Shown here one piece after another: positions 6,160-11,841 of a stretch of DNA of 11,841 nt. The stretch is from positions 1 through 11,841 of the forward strand of contig JALOPC010000037.1 in NCBI GenBank assembly GCA_025454095.1, in the 5' to 3' direction. The number at the start of each line of letters is the position of its first letter. Positions within the stretch are counted from its first letter, which is position 1. Below the pieces are notes generated by a model, which was not told the DNA's origin, made no database searches, and worked only from the letters and a program-made list of their open reading frames with translations. Origin of the DNA: Syntrophales bacterium. Its GTDB lineage: Bacteria; Desulfobacterota; Syntrophia; Syntrophales; UBA2192. The translations under genes were made by a program, and so were the position numbers.

Positions 6160-7172
6160 GAGAACAGCTGGAGAAGCTTCAGCGGGATGCCGAGGAAGAG
6201 CTTCTCGGGGCCCGTACAGACGAGGCGATCCAGGCGATCCGGACGAAGTACCTGGGCCGCAAGGGGGCGCTCACGTCCATCCTGCGCGGGCTGGGGTCCG
6301 TAGCGCCCGAGGAGCGGCCTGCGATGGGGCAGCTTGCCAACCAGGTCAAGGAGGCCCTCTCGCAGCGCATCGACGCGGTTCTCGAGGGAATCGCGGTCTC
6401 GAAGAAGGACAGCCGGCTCCTGCAGGAGCGGGTCGACGTGACCCTGCCCGGGCGGGGGTTCGCCCGCGGGACGCTCCACCCCATTACCCAGGTGACGCAG
6501 GAGATCTGCGGGATCTTCGCCGCGCTGGGATTTGCCATCGCCGAGGGGCCCGAGGTCGAGCTGGACTACTACAACTTCGAAGCCCTCAACATGGCCAAGG
6601 ACCACCCGTCGCGCGACATGCAGGCGACCTTCTACATCACGGAGAACCTGCTGCTGAGGACCCACACCTCGCCGGTCCAGGTCCGCGTGATGGAAAAACA
6701 GAAGCCGCCCGTGCGGGTCATCGCACCCGGCAAGGTGTACCGGCCCGACGCCGACATTTCCCACTCCCCCATGTTCCACCAGATCGAGGGGCTCTACGTC
6801 GACAGGGGGGTCACCTTCGCGGATCTGAAAGGAACCCTCACGTTTTTCCTGAAGCATGTCTTCGGCGACGAGATCGGCGTGCGGTTCCGCCCCAGTTTCT
6901 TCCCCTTCACGGAACCCAGCGCGGAGGTCGACATCCAGTGCGTCATGTGCCGCGGCAAGGGATGCCGGGTGTGCGGCCAGAGCGGCTGGCTCGAGATCCT
7001 GGGCTCCGGCATGGTCGATCCCGAGGTGTTCAAGGCCGTGGGGTACGACAGCGAGGAATACACGGGCTTTGCCTTCGGTCTCGGCGTCGAGCGGATCGCC
7101 ATGCTGCGATACGGCATCTCGGACATCCGGCTCTTTACGGAAAACGACCGTCGGTTCCTGGAACAGTTCTAA
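6156..7172 (+). CDS. pheS: Phenylalanine-tRNA ligase alpha subunit
   Basis: This encodes 338 residues. With PheT it forms the alpha2-beta2 enzyme that charges tRNA-Phe. Residues 1-85 form the N-terminal coiled coil that binds tRNA. The class II core has [21 protein letters not shown] (motif 2, about 192-212) and [17 protein letters not shown] (motif 3, 304-320). Ala306 corresponds to E. coli Ala294, the residue that sets amino-acid pocket size. A four-cysteine cluster (Cys262, 265, 270, 273) in a CxxC-x4-CxxC arrangement is the form seen in many non-enteric PheS. The ATG overlaps the rplT stop. The 97 nt to pheT is unusually long and contains a repeat element. Confidence 0.97.
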   Translation: MREQLEKLQRDAEEELLGARTDEAIQAIRTKYLGRKGALTSILRGLGSVAPEERPAMGQLANQVKEALSQRIDAVLEGIAVSKKDSRLLQERVDVTLPGRGFARGTLHPITQVTQEICGIFAALGFAIAEGPEVELDYYNFEALNMAKDHPSRDMQATFYITENLLLRTHTSPVQVRVMEKQKPPVRVIAPGKVYRPDADISHSPMFHQIEGLYVDRGVTFADLKGTLTFFLKHVFGDEIGVRFRPSFFPFTEPSAEVDIQCVMCRGKGCRVCGQSGWLEILGSGMVDPEVFKAVGYDSEEYTGFAFGLGVERIAMLRYGISDIRLFTENDRRFLEQF

Positions 7173-7181
7173 AGACTGGCG

Positions 7182-7259
7182 TAAGGCTCAGGGCGAATGG
7201 CTTAGGGTAGAAGGCCATTCTTTTCACCGTTCAGCCTTAAGCCTTTAGCCTTCAGCCAT
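7182..7259. repeat. Repeat-like insert between pheS and pheT
   Basis: The right half (7233-7259) is built from a degenerate seven-base unit, NAGCCTT, repeated about four times. The left half (7182-7216) holds degenerate copies of the opposite strand (TAAGGCT, ATGGCTTA, AAGGCC). Some blocks pair exactly: GGCTT (7199-7203) with AAGCC (7239-7243), and AAGGC (7211-7215) with GCCTT (7234-7238), with a bulge between. Short 7-nt periodicity plus imperfect self-complementarity suggests a REP/MITE-like or simple-repeat intergenic element. There is no T-run and no coding potential. Confidence 0.55.
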
Positions 7260-7269
7260 TAAGGTACCT

Positions 7270-9687
7270 ATGAAAGTCAGTCTTCGGTGGCTTAGAGATT
7301 ACGTCGACATCGACATCGCCCCGCAGGACCTGGCGGACCGTCTCACGATGGCCGGCCTCGAGGTGGATGCCGTAGAGGAATACACCCCCGCGTTCACGGG
7401 GGTCGTCACGGCCAAAATCCTGACCATGCGGCGCCATCCCGATGCCGACAAGCTTCACCTCCTGGAAGTGACGACGGGCGGCGAGACGCTCCCCATCGTG
7501 TGCGGTGCCCCGAACATGAAGGCCGGCGACGTGGTCGCTCTCGCCACGGTCGGCGCCGTGATCCCCGGCGGCTACTCCATCAAGAGCTCGAAGATCCGCG
7601 GCGAGGCCTCGGAGGGCATGCTCTGTTCCGAGGAGGAACTCGGGATCGGGCCCGACGCGTCGGGCATCCTCATCCTGCCCGCCGACACGCCCCTGGGCAG
7701 GAATCTCATCGATGTCCTGGATCTGCGGGACACGGTCCTCGACATCGGAATCACGCCGAACCGGGCCGACTGCCTGAGCATCGTCGGCATCGCCCGCGAG
7801 GCTGCCGTCCTGTGCGGCAAGAAGCTGCGGTACCCGAAGATCGCCTTCAAGGAGTCCTCCGAAGACATCCGGTCGCTCACCTCCGTCGAGATCCTGGACC
7901 CCGATTTCTGTCCCCGGTACACGGCCCGCATGATCAAGGGGGTGAAGATCCAGCCCTCGCCGAAATGGATGCGCCTGCGCCTCGAAGCCGTGGGGCTGAG
8001 GGCGATCAACAACGTCGTCGACGTGACGAACTTCGTCATGATGGAACTCGGGCAGCCGCTGCATGCCTTCGATTTCCGCTTCCTCGAAGAGGGGCGGATC
8101 GTCGTCCGCAGATCCAGGGAGGGCGAGCCCTTCGTTTCGCTGGATGGAAAGACCCGGAACCTGAATGCCGAGACCCTGATGATCTGCGACGGCCGCAAGC
8201 CCGTGGCTATCGCCGGGATCATGGGCGGCGAGAACTCCGAGGTGAAGGAAGACACGGAGACGGTGCTGCTCGAGAGCGCCTACTTCAACCCCTCCACGAT
8301 CAGGCGGGGGGCGAGATTCCTCGGCATTGGAACCGACGCCGCCTTCCGGTTCGAGCGCGGGATCGACCCCGAGGGGGTCGTGCGGGCCCTCGACCGGGCT
8401 GCGCAGCTCATCGCCGATCTGTCGGGCGGGCGCGTCTGCAAGGGCCACATCGACACCTACCCGAAGACGGTCCCCGTCTCTGGCCCCATCCGGCTCCGGA
8501 TGGGCCGGGTCGAGGCGATTCTCGGCACGGCCGTGAAGGTCTCGGAGGCGACGGCGATCTTCAAGGGCCTCGAGATGTCCGTGAAAAAGGACGGCAGAGG
8601 GAGCCTCTCCGTCACGCCGCCCACGTTCCGTGTGGACCTGTGGCGCGAAATCGACCTGATCGAGGAGATCGCCCGGATCCACGGCTACGACAAGATCCCC
8701 GTGACAGTTCCGGCCATCCCCGTTCCCGGGGAGCTCCACGACCGAAAGCGGGAGTTCGAGTCGGCCGTGCGTTCCGCCCTGAACGGCCAGGGATTCGCGG
8801 AAGTGCTCAATTACAGCTTCATTTCGCCGCACTCGGCCGATGCGCTCTGCTGTCCCGAGGGCGACGAACGGCGGCGTTTCGTCCGGATCGCCAACCCGCT
8901 TACCGAGGACCAGGCCGTGATGCGGACGACCCTCCTGTACGGGCTTCTGGAAACGATGCGGCGCAACGTCAATGCCGGCTCACCGGATCTCAAGCTCTTC
9001 GAGCTCGGGAAAATCTTCATCGCCGGCGGGGAGGGGGAGCTGCCCAGGGAAGTGGACAGGATCGCCCTGCTGGTGACGGGGTCGCGCTACGGGGAGAACT
9101 GGCATTTCCAGTCCCTTTCGGCCGATTTCTACGACCTGAAGGGTGCCCTCGAGACCCTCGCCGGGGCGCTGCGCGCAGGGGGGCTTCGTTGCGAGGCCGC
9201 CTCTGACATCTCCTGGCTGCACCCGGGCCGGGCGGCACGGGTATTCGTCGGCGAAAGGGAGATCGGCAGCTTCGGGGAACTCCACCCTGACGTGGCCGGC
9301 CGCATGGACCTGCGCAGCAGGGCCTTCGTCCTGGAAATCGACGCGGAGCCGCTGACGGGCGGGGCCGAGAGGGTGGCTCGCTACCGCGAATACTCCCGGT
9401 TCCCCTCGATGATTCGGGACGTGGCCTTCCTCGTCGGGCTGGAGACGGAAGCTGCGGCGATGATCGCCCTGGCCGGTACGGCAGGGGAAGAATTGCTTGA
9501 AAAGGTTGATGTTTTTGATGTATATAGCGGCAAGGGTATTCCCGAGGGCATGAAGAGTCTTGGCCTGCGGTTTACCTACCGATCCGCATCGAAGACATTG
9601 ACCGACGACGAAACGGGTCAGGCTCACGGCCGGATCGTGAAGAAAATCGTCGAATCGACCGGCGCGAGGATCAGGGGGGAAGGGTAA
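7270..9687 (+). CDS. pheT: Phenylalanine-tRNA ligase beta subunit
   Basis: This encodes 805 residues, full length for the long bacterial form. It provides tRNA recognition and editing of Tyr-tRNA-Phe for the PheST complex. Domains: the N-terminal MKVSLRWLRDYVD segment, an EMAP/OB tRNA-binding fold (about 40-150) with HPDADKLHLLEV and the GEASEGMLCSEEELG motif, the B3/B4 editing domain (about 215-390), the B5 domain (about 400-475), a catalytic-like core, and the C-terminal ferredoxin-like anticodon-binding domain (about 710-804) with SRFPSMIRDVAFLV and LGLRFTYRSASKTLTDDE. AAGGT (7261-7265), five bases before the ATG, is a modest ribosome site and sits at the edge of the repeat insert. A patch at about 9490-9530 is strikingly AT-rich and looks like a promoter for ihfA. 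Confidence 0.97.
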   Translation: MKVSLRWLRDYVDIDIAPQDLADRLTMAGLEVDAVEEYTPAFTGVVTAKILTMRRHPDADKLHLLEVTTGGETLPIVCGAPNMKAGDVVALATVGAVIPGGYSIKSSKIRGEASEGMLCSEEELGIGPDASGILILPADTPLGRNLIDVLDLRDTVLDIGITPNRADCLSIVGIAREAAVLCGKKLRYPKIAFKESSEDIRSLTSVEILDPDFCPRYTARMIKGVKIQPSPKWMRLRLEAVGLRAINNVVDVTNFVMMELGQPLHAFDFRFLEEGRIVVRRSREGEPFVSLDGKTRNLNAETLMICDGRKPVAIAGIMGGENSEVKEDTETVLLESAYFNPSTIRRGARFLGIGTDAAFRFERGIDPEGVVRALDRAAQLIADLSGGRVCKGHIDTYPKTVPVSGPIRLRMGRVEAILGTAVKVSEATAIFKGLEMSVKKDGRGSLSVTPPTFRVDLWREIDLIEEIARIHGYDKIPVTVPAIPVPGELHDRKREFESAVRSALNGQGFAEVLNYSFISPHSADALCCPEGDERRRFVRIANPLTEDQAVMRTTLLYGLLETMRRNVNAGSPDLKLFELGKIFIAGGEGELPREVDRIALLVTGSRYGENWHFQSLSADFYDLKGALETLAGALRAGGLRCEAASDISWLHPGRAARVFVGEREIGSFGELHPDVAGRMDLRSRAFVLEIDAEPLTGGAERVARYREYSRFPSMIRDVAFLVGLETEAAAMIALAGTAGEELLEKVDVFDVYSGKGIPEGMKSLGLRFTYRSASKTLTDDETGQAHGRIVKKIVESTGARIRGEG
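9497..9526 (+). promoter_or_regulatory. Possible internal promoter in pheT for ihfA
   Basis: TTGAAA (9497-9502) and TATATA (9521-9526) are separated by 18 nt inside an AT-rich patch of otherwise GC-rich pheT, about 195 nt before ihfA. In E. coli, himA (ihfA) also has its own promoter inside pheT, so the position has precedent. Confidence 0.4.
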
Positions 9688-9722
9688 CAGGACACCGAGG
9701 CCAGGAAAAGAGGAGGAAGGCG

Positions 9723-10001
9723 ATGACGAAGATAGACATCATTCAGAATGTCTGCGACAAACTGGGGTTCTCGAAGAAGGATTCGGCCCGCATCGTTGAG
9801 TCGGTCTTTGACATCATGAAGGATGAGCTTGCCAGGGGACAGAAGGTCAAGATTTCAGGGTTCGGCAATTTCGTCGTTAAGGACAAGAATTCGCGCAGGG
9901 GGCGAAACCCCCAGACGGGCGCGGAGATCGAGATATCGGCCCGACGGGTGCTCACGTTCAAGTCCAGCCAGGTCCTCAAAAAAGCCCTGAACAGCAAGTA
10001 G
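9723..10001 (+). CDS. ihfA: Integration host factor subunit alpha
   Basis: This encodes 92 residues. IHF-alpha pairs with IHF-beta to bind and sharply bend DNA, supporting sigma-54 promoters, recombination and replication. It shows the HU/IHF fold: an N-terminal helical dimer region (MTKIDIIQNVCDKLGFSKKDS), ISGFGNFVVKDK (44-55), then the DNA-gripping arm GRNPQTGAEIEISARR (60-75). Pro63 is the residue expected to intercalate between base pairs. The NPQTG arm and the pheST-ihfA-merR order identify it as the alpha subunit rather than HU or IHF-beta. AGGAGG (9711-9716) lies six bases before the ATG. Confidence 0.95.
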   Translation: MTKIDIIQNVCDKLGFSKKDSARIVESVFDIMKDELARGQKVKISGFGNFVVKDKNSRRGRNPQTGAEIEISARRVLTFKSSQVLKKALNSK

Positions 10002-10010
10002 GCAGGGCGA

Positions 10011-10059
10011 GAAGGTCCTCTCCACTGAGGACGGGAGCAGGTTCCCGACGGGCATCTTC
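10011..10059 (+). promoter_or_regulatory. Tandem hairpins between ihfA and merR
   Basis: GTCCTC (10015-10020) pairs with GAGGAC (10027-10032). CGGGA (10032-10036) pairs with TCCCG (10043-10047), sharing one base with the first stem. GAAG (10011-10014) can pair with CTTC (10056-10059) and close both into a branched fold. There is no T tail. It may modulate expression of the regulator gene or be an RNA-stability element. Confidence 0.3.
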
Positions 10060-10076
10060 CGGTGAGAGGTCGTCTC

Positions 10077-10421
10077 GTGGACATCGAGATCCCCGACAAA
10101 ACCTACTTCCGCATCGGTGAGATCAGCAAGATCCTGGGTGTGGAACCGTACGTTGTCCGGTACTGGGAGACCGAATTCCGGACCGTGAAACCCATCCGCA
10201 CCAAGTCAGAACAGCGGCTCTACCGGCGAAAAGACCTCGAGGCCCTCGCACTCATCAAAAAACTGCTGTACCAGGACCGGTTCACCATTGCCGGGGCGAA
10301 GAAAAAGCTCCAGGAACTCATCCGGGAGCCGGAGGCGGCCACGCTGCCCGACGAGGACTGCCGGGAGAAACTCCGGTCGATCAAGAAGGAATTGAGGGCG
10401 ATCCGGGATCTCCTGAGCTGA
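10077..10421 (+). CDS. MerR-family transcriptional regulator
   Basis: This encodes 114 residues from GTG 10077. This start is preferred over GTG 10062 because GAGGT (10066-10070) lies six bases upstream and MDIEIPDKTYFRIGE is the typical beginning. The longer form would be 119 residues. Residues 9-33 form the winged helix-turn-helix (YFRIGEISKILGVEPYVVRYWE). The QRLYRRKDLEAL wing and helix follow at about 43-54, and the RFTIAGAKKKLQEL helix at about 68-81. The tail (90-114) is a charged helix. It lacks an effector domain with metal-binding cysteines, as is normal for the short MerR gene found next to ihfA in many proteobacteria. Its target is unknown. It ends the translation operon. Confidence 0.9.
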   Translation: MDIEIPDKTYFRIGEISKILGVEPYVVRYWETEFRTVKPIRTKSEQRLYRRKDLEALALIKKLLYQDRFTIAGAKKKLQELIREPEAATLPDEDCREKLRSIKKELRAIRDLLS

Positions 10422-10495
10422 GCGGAAACAGGGAAATTCCCCCGCGCCGAACCTCTCCCGAGGTTGTTCGAGCCGGAGCAGACAACTGAGAATGG

Positions 10496-10540
10496 AAAGC
10501 CGGCCCGAAGGCAGAAAATCCTTCGAGCCGGCTTTTTCTT
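10496..10540 (+). terminator. Strong terminator after merR, probably bidirectional
   Basis: AAAGCCGGC (10496-10504) pairs perfectly with GCCGGCTTT (10527-10535). After one mismatch, CGAAGG (10506-10511) pairs with CCTTCG (10520-10525). The plus strand continues TTCTTT. On the minus strand the stem ends in TTT but the tail is weaker, so it can also stop the convergent cysteine-rich gene. Just upstream lie two further palindromes (10431-10441 and 10450-10465), and just downstream a GC-rich one (10556-10573). Confidence 0.9.
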
Positions 10541-10582
10541 TCTGTCCGGCAGGTTGCGGGCGGATTCGCCCGCGTCCCGGGG

Positions 10583-10864
10583 TTATTTCTTCACCGATCG
10601 CTTGGAGGCCTTGAGGGGGTTGACCTTCTGCACGGTTTCCTCCTTGACGACCTTCTTGTGCGTCGCCTGGGGGCACCCGCCCATGGACCACTTGCCCGCC
10701 GGGTTGGGGTAGATCATGCAGTACTTCGCCTCCGAGTACTCGATCACCTTGCCGCAGCCTTCACACTGCTCCGCGATTTTCTGGCAGCTGCCGCCCACGA
10801 AACCGCAGCCGTTCTTCGTCATGAACGCACACTCGACACCTACTTTGACTGTCTGACAGACCAC
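10583..10864 (-). CDS. PxxKW-family cysteine-rich small protein
   Basis: This encodes 93 residues from a GTG at 10862-10864, with GGGAGG eight bases upstream. The longer in-frame ATG at 10978 would translate both terminator hairpins of the leader and is rejected. Eight cysteines (3, 12, 20, 27, 34, 37, 49, 64) fall in the N-terminal two thirds, including CEGC. They are followed by PAGKW (55-59), the PxxKW signature, and a basic tail with NPLKASKR (82-89). This layout matches a small cysteine-rich family I recall mainly from deltaproteobacteria. No function is established. The cysteine pattern suggests a metal site or redox role, but that is inference. No signal peptide is seen, so it is probably cytoplasmic. 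It is convergent with merR and divergent from the EIID gene. Confidence 0.8.
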   Translation of the reverse strand: MVCQTVKVGVECAFMTKNGCGFVGGSCQKIAEQCEGCGKVIEYSEAKYCMIYPNPAGKWSMGGCPQATHKKVVKEETVQKVNPLKASKRSVKK

Positions 10865-10909
10865 TGTTGACACCTCCCATCGGTTTTCTTCATGAGGTTG
10901 AATGAGTGC

Positions 10910-10934
10910 AAAAAAACCGGATTGCGAAATCCGG
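10910..10934 (-). terminator. Minus-strand terminator 2 in the PxxKW leader
   Basis: CCGGATT (10917-10923) and AATCCGG (10928-10934) form a perfect seven-bp stem around a four-base loop. On the minus strand it is followed at once by seven T (A-run 10910-10916 on the plus strand). On the plus strand no T-run follows, so the direction is clear. Confidence 0.8.
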
Positions 10935-10964
10935 GATGTTTCTGGATCTCTTGCAGCCGGCCGC

Positions 10965-10993
10965 AAAAAATCGGCCATCCCGATGGGGATGGC
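10965..10993 (-). terminator. Minus-strand terminator 1 in the PxxKW leader
   Basis: GCCATCCC (10974-10981) pairs perfectly with GGGATGGC (10986-10993) over eight bp with a four-base loop. On the minus strand it is followed after three bases by six T (A-run 10965-10970 on the plus strand). The stem partly overlaps a competing GGCCG/CGGCC pairing. Confidence 0.7.
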
Positions 10994-11031
10994 GTCCGAC
11001 CGTCCTTGCCCTCTACGCGTACCGGCAGGCG

Positions 11032-11060
11032 TAATTAACAGAAAAAAAAAGGCCTGTCAA
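11032..11060 (-). promoter_or_regulatory. Promoter for the PxxKW leader
   Basis: On the minus strand, a perfect TTGACA (plus 11055-11060) is followed after 17 nt by TAATTA (plus 11032-11037). The spacer contains nine T in a row. The expected start of transcription is near 11025. It precedes both leader terminators. Confidence 0.5.
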
Positions 11061-11114
11061 GGGAAAAGAACCGTAAAAACCCTGAAAAATTCATAGGTAT
11101 ACCGGCTACATGCA

Positions 11115-11143
11115 TTGACTAATGCCCCGGTTCGTGTTACTTT
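11115..11143 (+). promoter_or_regulatory. Promoter candidate for the EIID gene
   Basis: TTGACT (11115-11120) and TACTTT (11138-11143) are separated by 17 nt, giving a leader of about 150 nt before the EIID start. The 10865-11299 gap as a whole holds the two divergent promoters and the minus-strand leader. I see nothing definite in 11144-11299. Confidence 0.4.
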
Positions 11144-11299
11144 TTTTCCGTTTATGACGGGCCAATCCTGCCCGCAGCGAGGAAGGGGATCGCGCGCCTT
11201 GCGTTCCGTTTTGCTCCCGTACCGGGTGCGGGAGTCGGCTTGTCGATCCCTGCGATGCACCTATCGCCGTTAACGTATCAACGATCCGGCATCGGTCAA

Positions 11300-11841
11300 G
11301 TGTTGAAAAAGAAAGGGCTCGTACACATCTTCCTGAGGTCGCTTTTGATCCAGGCCTCATGGAATGTCTCGCGGATGCAGGGCCTCGGTTTTGCCTACGC
11401 GACGGCGCCCCTGGCGGGGGGAAAAGGGGATGCCGAACACCCTGAAACAAAAGCCCTGCTGGGCAGGCACCTGCAGAGGTTCAATACCCATCCCTACATG
11501 GCTGCACCCATCATCGGATCGGTCACCCGGCTCGAACTCGAGAACAGGTCTTCGGAAACGGCGGAGTTGAAGAATGCCCTCATGGGTCCCTACGCGGCGC
11601 TGGGGGATTCTTTCTTCTGGAGCGCGCTGAAGCCCTTTGCCGCCGTGGCGGCGCTGTGCCTCGCCATTCAGGGCTTCCTCCTGGCGCCGGCCGTGTTCCT
11701 GGCCCTGTACACCCCCCCGCACTTCTGGGTGCGCATCCGGGGGTTCCTGGAGGGGTGGCGGCACGGGAAAAACGGGATCGACTTCGTCCGCCGGCTCGAT
11801 CTGCCCGAAAAGACCAGGCGGGTCCGCTGGGGCAGCACGGT
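11300..11841 (+). CDS. PTS mannose/fructose/sorbose-family EIID component, N-terminal part
   Basis: The frame is open from GTG 11300 to the window edge, giving 180 residues of an expected 240-290. EIID is an integral membrane subunit of the mannose-type PTS permease. Motifs: FLRSLLIQASWNVSRMQGLGFAYA (11-34), the EIID signature with its SWN..RMQ.LGF core; FNTHPYMAAPIIGSV (61-75); and LMGPYAALGDSFFWSALKPF (94-113). Hydrophobic segments follow at about 113-136. The start is uncertain: GTG 11300 or TTG 11303 give the expected short N-terminus, whereas ATG 11255 would add 15 residues. None has a clear Shine-Dalgarno. Deltaproteobacteria often carry incomplete mannose-type PTS sets thought to be regulatory, but partners lie outside the window. 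EIIC normally precedes EIID and does not do so here. Confidence 0.85.
   Translation, partial: MLKKKGLVHIFLRSLLIQASWNVSRMQGLGFAYATAPLAGGKGDAEHPETKALLGRHLQRFNTHPYMAAPIIGSVTRLELENRSSETAELKNALMGPYAALGDSFFWSALKPFAAVAALCLAIQGFLLAPAVFLALYTPPHFWVRIRGFLEGWRHGKNGIDFVRRLDLPEKTRRVRWGST

Larger units (their letters stand above)
10865..11025 (-). ncRNA. Putative attenuated leader RNA (or small RNA) of the PxxKW gene
   Basis: On the minus strand a promoter-like site (11032-11060) is followed by about 160 nt of non-coding sequence. It contains two consecutive intrinsic terminators, the second ending about 45 nt before the start codon with the ribosome site just beyond. A competing stem, GGCCG (10972-10976 on this strand) with CGGCC (10959-10963), overlaps the first terminator arm and could act as an antiterminator. 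No known riboswitch class was recognised. The alternative is a free small RNA of about 60-115 nt. Confidence 0.45.

Noticed and set aside
10865..10978. Longer 131-residue form of the cysteine-rich protein starting at ATG 10978
   Set aside because: Its first 38 residues would be encoded by the two terminator hairpins and their T-runs and do not fit the family. GTG 10864 has a proper ribosome site.
10930..11025. c-di-GMP (GEMM) riboswitch upstream of the PxxKW gene
   Set aside because: The minus strand contains GGGCAA and GGACGC, as in that class, but they are only eight bases apart and the required helices and loops are missing.
10902..11096. Small plus-strand ORF of 64 codons in the divergent gap
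   Set aside because: It has no ribosome site, runs through the two minus-strand terminators and shows no protein-like features.

Overview
The window looks like a chromosomal housekeeping region of a GC-rich (roughly 60-65% by eye) Gram-negative bacterium, most likely a deltaproteobacterium in the broad sense (Desulfobacterota, Syntrophobacter/Geobacter-like). Three things point there: a PxxKW-type cysteine-rich small protein, a mannose-family PTS EIID protein, and IF3 and MerR sequences closest to those I remember from that group. This is judged from remembered family features, not from a search.

Layout. (1) 2-277 is the 3' end of rsmI, followed by an imperfect inverted repeat. (2) 521-2669 is a tightly overlapping four-gene cluster: a small protein with a PopZ/DUF2497-like C-terminal helix, an exported protein with a FlgT-N-like domain, a GNA1162/DUF799-like lipoprotein, and the phospholipid enzyme pgsA. 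Each start lies inside the end of the preceding gene, which suggests translational coupling. (3) 2677-2870 is a single tRNA-Val(GAC) unit with a promoter in front and a hairpin terminator behind. (4) 2963-10421 is the classic translation operon thrS-infC-rpmI-rplT-pheS-pheT-ihfA-merR. It supplies two aminoacyl-tRNA synthetases, initiation factor 3, ribosomal proteins L35 and L20, IHF-alpha and a small MerR-type regulator. It ends at a strong, probably bidirectional terminator at 10496-10540. (5) 10583-10864 on the minus strand is the PxxKW cysteine-rich protein, convergent with merR. (6) From 11300 to the window edge on the plus strand is the N-terminal part of a PTS EIID subunit, divergent from the PxxKW gene.

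The least ordinary features are regulatory. infC appears to start at the non-canonical codon AUA behind a perfect AGGAGG. The gap in front of the PxxKW gene holds a minus-strand promoter followed by two intrinsic terminators, the second only about 45 nt before the start codon, which suggests an attenuated leader RNA or a small RNA. pheS and pheT are separated by an unusual 97-bp repeat-like insert, and a comparable but unrelated inverted repeat follows rsmI. pheT carries an AT-rich patch that resembles an internal promoter for ihfA.

I saw no transposase, CRISPR array, phage gene or defence system. The region is mostly conserved core genome.
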